Shown here in pieces: positions 60,801-64,000 of a stretch of DNA of 64,000 bases. The notes under the pieces were generated by a model. That model worked only from the letters and a program-made list of their open reading frames with translations, searched no databases and was not told the origin of the DNA. This DNA comes from Ziziphus jujuba (Eukaryota > Streptophyta > Magnoliopsida > Rosales > Rhamnaceae). The position numbers were made by a program, and so were the translations under genes. The DNA lies in contig NC_083383.1 of the NCBI RefSeq assembly GCF_031755915.1, positions 22,681,001 through 22,745,000 of the forward strand, written 5' to 3'. Positions within the stretch are counted from its first letter, which is position 1, and the number at the start of each line of letters is the position of its first letter.

Positions 60801-61780
60801 CGAAATTAATAAGTGTGATAAAATGTGCATATTGTAGAAGCACTCAAAAAGTATATGTCATCATTTGCTTATACATAGATGACATGCTAATTATGGGTAG
60901 CAATATGGAAATTATTAAAGCTACTAAAAAGATGTTGACTAATAAGTTTGATATGAAAGATCTAGGTGAAGCTGATGTGATTTTAGGTATTAAAATTACT
61001 ACGACATCAAATGGAATAGTTATGTCACAATCTCATTATATTAAAAATGTACTTGAGAAATTTGACAAGTATGATGGAGATCCAACAAAGACTCCTATTG
61101 ACATAACTTTACACCTTGCTAAAAAGCATGGTCAAAGCGTATATCAATTAGAATACTTTCGAATTATAGGAAGCCTAATGTATATATCAAATTTCACACA
61201 ACCAGATATAGATTATGCTGTTAATAACTTAGGTAGATTTACTAATAACCCAAATAAAAATCATTGGAAAGCGTTAATTAGAGTATTGAAATACTTAAGA
61301 TATACAATGACATATGGGTTACACTATACAAGATACCCTGCTGTGTTATCCTGCTATGTGTTTACACTTGGAGGTGCTGTTGTAACATGGAAGTTTTCAA
61401 AAAAGACTTGTATTGCAAGATCAACTATGGAATCTGAATTTATAGCTTTAGATAAAGCTGGAGAAGAAGCTGAATGGCTTAGAAATTTTTTAGAAGATAT
61501 TCCAAATTGGTCAAAGCTTGTGCTTGCTATTTATATTCATTGTGATAGTTAATCAGCAATTGGTAGGGTAAAAAATAATATGTATAATGGTAAATCTCGA
61601 CGTATACATAGAAGACATAATACCGTTCGACAACTTCTCTCTAATGGAATCATAAATATTGAATATGTAAAATCAAAAGACAACCTAGCAAAACCATTTA
61701 CTAAAGGTTTGTCTAGAGAGCAAGTTTATAAGTCATCGAGGGAAATGGGACTAAAGCCTAAATCTAATGAATCATCATAA
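57895..61780 (+). pseudogene. Copia gag-pol polyprotein, heavily mutated
   Basis: Gag from ATG 57,895: HGEKPEKFNGADFKRWQQKI and DFLCKNYILNGLDN, then in-frame TAA stops at 58,201, 58,378 and 58,432. After a frameshift: zinc knuckle [14 protein letters not shown]. Protease: [13 protein letters not shown], where the usual D-T-G reads D-T-S. Integrase: GRLGHVNYDALRKL, then TLRSDRGGEY and HQTTAPYSPQ with stops (59,140-59,940). [56 protein letters not shown] (Y-I-D-D). RNase H: an in-frame deletion of roughly 20 residues (PAVLSC joined to YVFTLGG) removes the segment that holds the first catalytic Asp in the related remnant (EGYNDASW). The end is KDNLAKPFTKGL. Not functional. Confidence 0.93.
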
Positions 61781-62355
61781 ATGGGAACCCAACCTAGTTG
61801 AATGAAGAACCTATGGTTTAGGTTTAATGAGACAACATAAATATGTATGATTCGCAAGTAATACTGTGAAGTATTAAAGGAGAAAATACTTCTTCCCATT
61901 TCTAAGGTGAAACAGTATTGCCTGAAGCGTGTTATTAGGATATGCTATGCTTTTAATGATATCTATATCTTGGAAATCTACGTGAAATATGGCAGGATAT
62001 TTTTTATAGACAGTCACCTATATAAGTGTAGAAGTGGAGCCACTTCTATGAGAATTATAAAAGGCGTAATTCTCTAAAGCACTTATGAAAACCAGGTTGT
62101 TCAAGGCCAAAATGAACACAACAATGAGAACAAATTTTGTGCAAAAAAGGAATTGTGTGTTGGTTAGTGTCTCAGTTTTACATCAAAAGTTGACAATTCA
62201 AAGCGTTATGCATATTGATTGACTAGTAAACTCGATAACTATTCACTATGGAAGATTCAAGACATAAGCTATCTATCCCGATGCAGTTTCTTTTCATTAA
62301 ACTTTCTATAGTGTCTGCATAGTCATGTTGCATTAATTTCTATTCATGTGGGGAT

Positions 62356-62841
62356 TGTAGGAATTTTGTGAATAGAAATTATAAATATTATTTATTTATT
62401 AGTTGCCATAATACTTAAAATACTGGAATTTTATTTTAAAAATAAATAAATAAAATAATAAGAAACAGTGTTTTAATGAAAGAACACGACTTCAAAGTAG
62501 AAAGGTGTCTTTTATTGGAAATGAAGCAACTTTTAATGCTTCATATATTCTGAAGAATTAAGTTTCTTCATATAGGTGCAATATTTCCTATAATAACAAT
62601 TGTTTGTTGTTTTTGAGAATTGGAAGTGCTACTATTCTCATAAGGTAATCGTTGTATCTTGGGAGACATTCACCATCAATTAGACGGTTGAGTACCAGTG
62701 AGGGGTGAAAATTGTCTTAAGGCCAAAGAATTAAATTATTGCCTCAACTAAAATTTAACATGTTTTTTTATAATTTTTTTTCTTATCTATGTGTATTTGA
62801 TGCTAATGTATTTAGTAGTAGAAACCATAATTAGAATAACA
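62356..62841 (+). mobile_element. 3' LTR of the second copia element
   Basis: 486 bp from TGTAGGAATTTTG to TTAGAATAACA, preceded by a purine tract (GTGGGGAT). It lacks about 88 bp present in the 5' LTR around the GA tract. Confidence 0.9.
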
Positions 62842-63921
62842 GAATCTTCTTCTAGTTTTTATTCTGTGAAATCTTGACATAAACTAGTATGGAGGATTGG
62901 TGCTGGTGCAAATGTTGGAGGGATTAGTGATGGGAATGAAAAAAAATGTTGGTCATATATTTGGAATTCCTCTAGATGTTTATGTTAGAGCAATTCCTTG
63001 TGGTCATGCTTTATGGTCTCGGGGAATAGGAGATAATAGCGTTTGTGAAGTGTTCATGGGAGATATTGAATCTAAGTTGCATGCCTTTTGGATATGCTCC
63101 AATGCGAAAGGGCTTTGGAAATTGGTAGATCTTTATTCTTCATTGAAACATCTTCGGGTTACCCATTTTTTAGAACTCTGTTGGCAAGATTTTTCATGTC
63201 TTTCTTTGATTCTGAGATATCATTTTTCTTTAGTTATTTGATGAGTGTGGAATCGACGAAATGAGATTCTTCATGGTGATGTTCCATTATCTAATTCATG
63301 GTTGTTAGATAGTTAGCTGGGTTTATATGTGGATATTATTGAAGGAAATAAAAAGGAAAATACAGCTGTTGTGACTTCAGTTATACAGAGATGGTGTCCA
63401 CCGAGGGAGGGTACTTATAAACTTAATATGGATGGAGCTCTTTTGGCATCTAGGGGCGTAGAGGACATGGAAAGAGAGGTTCGAAATTATAGGGGTGAGT
63501 TAGTCGTTATTCTTTCAAAACCTTTAAAAATGGTGAGCAACCCATTAACAATGGAACTTTTGGCTATTAAGGGAGGTCTATTTTTTTTGTCAACGGCTTG
63601 GCTATCATGTTGGGGTCCTTCTTATAGATTCTCAGATGGTTGATTCAACGGTAATGACAATGATGATTATTTAGGTGAAAATTGTTTGTCGATTAGTCAT
63701 ATTAAGTGTTTATTAACGGGTGTTGTGGTTTTACTTGTTTGGCTTCTCGTGAGACAAACCATGTTGCCCATATCCTTGATTATAATGCTCTTAGTTTAGA
63801 TTTTTTTATATCTTGGTTTGTTGAAAAGCCAGATTGGTTTTTTTAAAGCAATTTCTGTTGATATGTGTACTGGTTCTTAGTTAATAAATTTTATAATTTT
63901 TTTTTTTGCCAAAAAAAAAAA
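62842..63921 (+). mobile_element. LINE segment 5: zinc-finger region, RNase H and A tail
   Basis: Plus strand: SSSSFYSVKS, a stop, HKLVWRIGAGANVGG, then SKLHAFWICSNAKGLWKL (zf-RVT region), RWCPPREGTYKLNMDGALLA (plant-type RNase H start with catalytic Asp), MELLAIKGGL, and ETNHVAHILDYNALS with WFVEKPDWF, the usual C-terminal RNase H motifs. A T-rich stretch and an A run (63,911-63,921) mark the 3' end. This closes the LINE that starts at 37,790. Confidence 0.88.
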
Positions 63922-64000
63922 GGAATAGTTGAATTAGAAAAGTTCAACTTTGAGGCTACCAAGGTTTAAAACATCCGATATTTTCTCAAAATTTCCTCGA
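63922..64000. other. Flank after the LINE, no feature recognised
   Basis: Too short to classify. It should contain the right copy of the LINE's TSD, but the left partner could not be identified because the LINE 5' end is unclear. Confidence 0.4.

Larger units (their letters stand above)
56568..62841 (+). mobile_element. Second copia element (6.3 kb), defective, TSD GAATC
   Basis: 5' LTR 56,568-57,141; leader to 57,894; gag-pol 57,895-61,780; 3' UTR; 3' LTR 62,356-62,841. GAATC is exact on both sides (56,563-56,567 and 62,842-62,846). Removing it restores the LINE frame (RKEDKFT, stop, HES to SSSFYSVKS). It is the same family as the remnant at 5.3-8.2 kb and unrelated at sequence level to the element at 50,272. 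Confidence 0.95.

Overview
The window is AT-rich nuclear DNA from a flowering plant, most likely a dicot. The evidence is a spliced plant-type gene, plant L1-type LINEs, Ty1/copia and Ty3/gypsy retrotransposons with initiator-tRNA-Met primer-binding sites, a PIF/Harbinger transposase relic and a tRNA-derived SINE. There is no sign of prokaryotic or organellar DNA. I see one convincing host gene (1159-1868, two exons, 121 aa, small single-pass membrane protein). Nearly everything else that can be recognised is transposable-element sequence, mostly broken.

Layout. 1-2 kb: host gene behind a CT/TA microsatellite. 2.6-2.7 kb: SINE with 15-bp target-site duplication (TSD). 4.5-10.6 kb: broken Ty3/gypsy integrase, a 3' part of a copia element split by a solo gypsy-type LTR, then a 5'-truncated LINE. 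10.6-15.3 kb: AT-rich, no gene seen. 15.3-16.0 kb and 36.5-37.5 kb: two copies of an unclassified dispersed repeat. 16,566-23,999: a rearranged Ty3/gypsy element with three LTRs, the outer two in opposite orientation, yet bounded by an exact 5-bp TSD (GTATC). 25.6-29.1 kb: a minisatellite of hairpin-forming units, split by a 3,015-bp solo LTR with exact TSD GTAAT. 29.8-30.9 kb: PIF/Harbinger transposase pseudogene. 32.4-32.9 kb: a 478-bp solo LTR with exact TSD TAGTT. 35.2-36.5 kb: 3' end of another copia element.

37.8-63.9 kb is one nested structure. A single degenerate L1-type LINE (about 4.0 kb, plus strand) can be read in order (endonuclease, RT, zinc-finger region, RNase H) across five separate segments. 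Four independent LTR-element insertions divide it: a 4.76-kb LTR, a 1.13-kb gypsy LTR (exact TSD CTTAA), a roughly 3-kb LTR that itself contains a solo copia LTR (exact TSD TCGTA) and a nearly complete copia element, and a second copia element (exact TSD GAATC). Removing the insertions in order restores the LINE reading order at each junction, which fixes their relative ages.

No element here looks capable of moving on its own: each copy with coding sequence carries stops, frameshifts, deletions or lost catalytic residues. I found no CRISPR, rRNA or operon-like system. The most unusual items are the inverted-LTR composite at 16.6-24.0 kb, the gypsy family whose pol reading frame ends inside its own LTR, and the fully ordered LINE nest. 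All boundaries and TSDs were read by eye; lineage assignments within copia and gypsy are not claimed.
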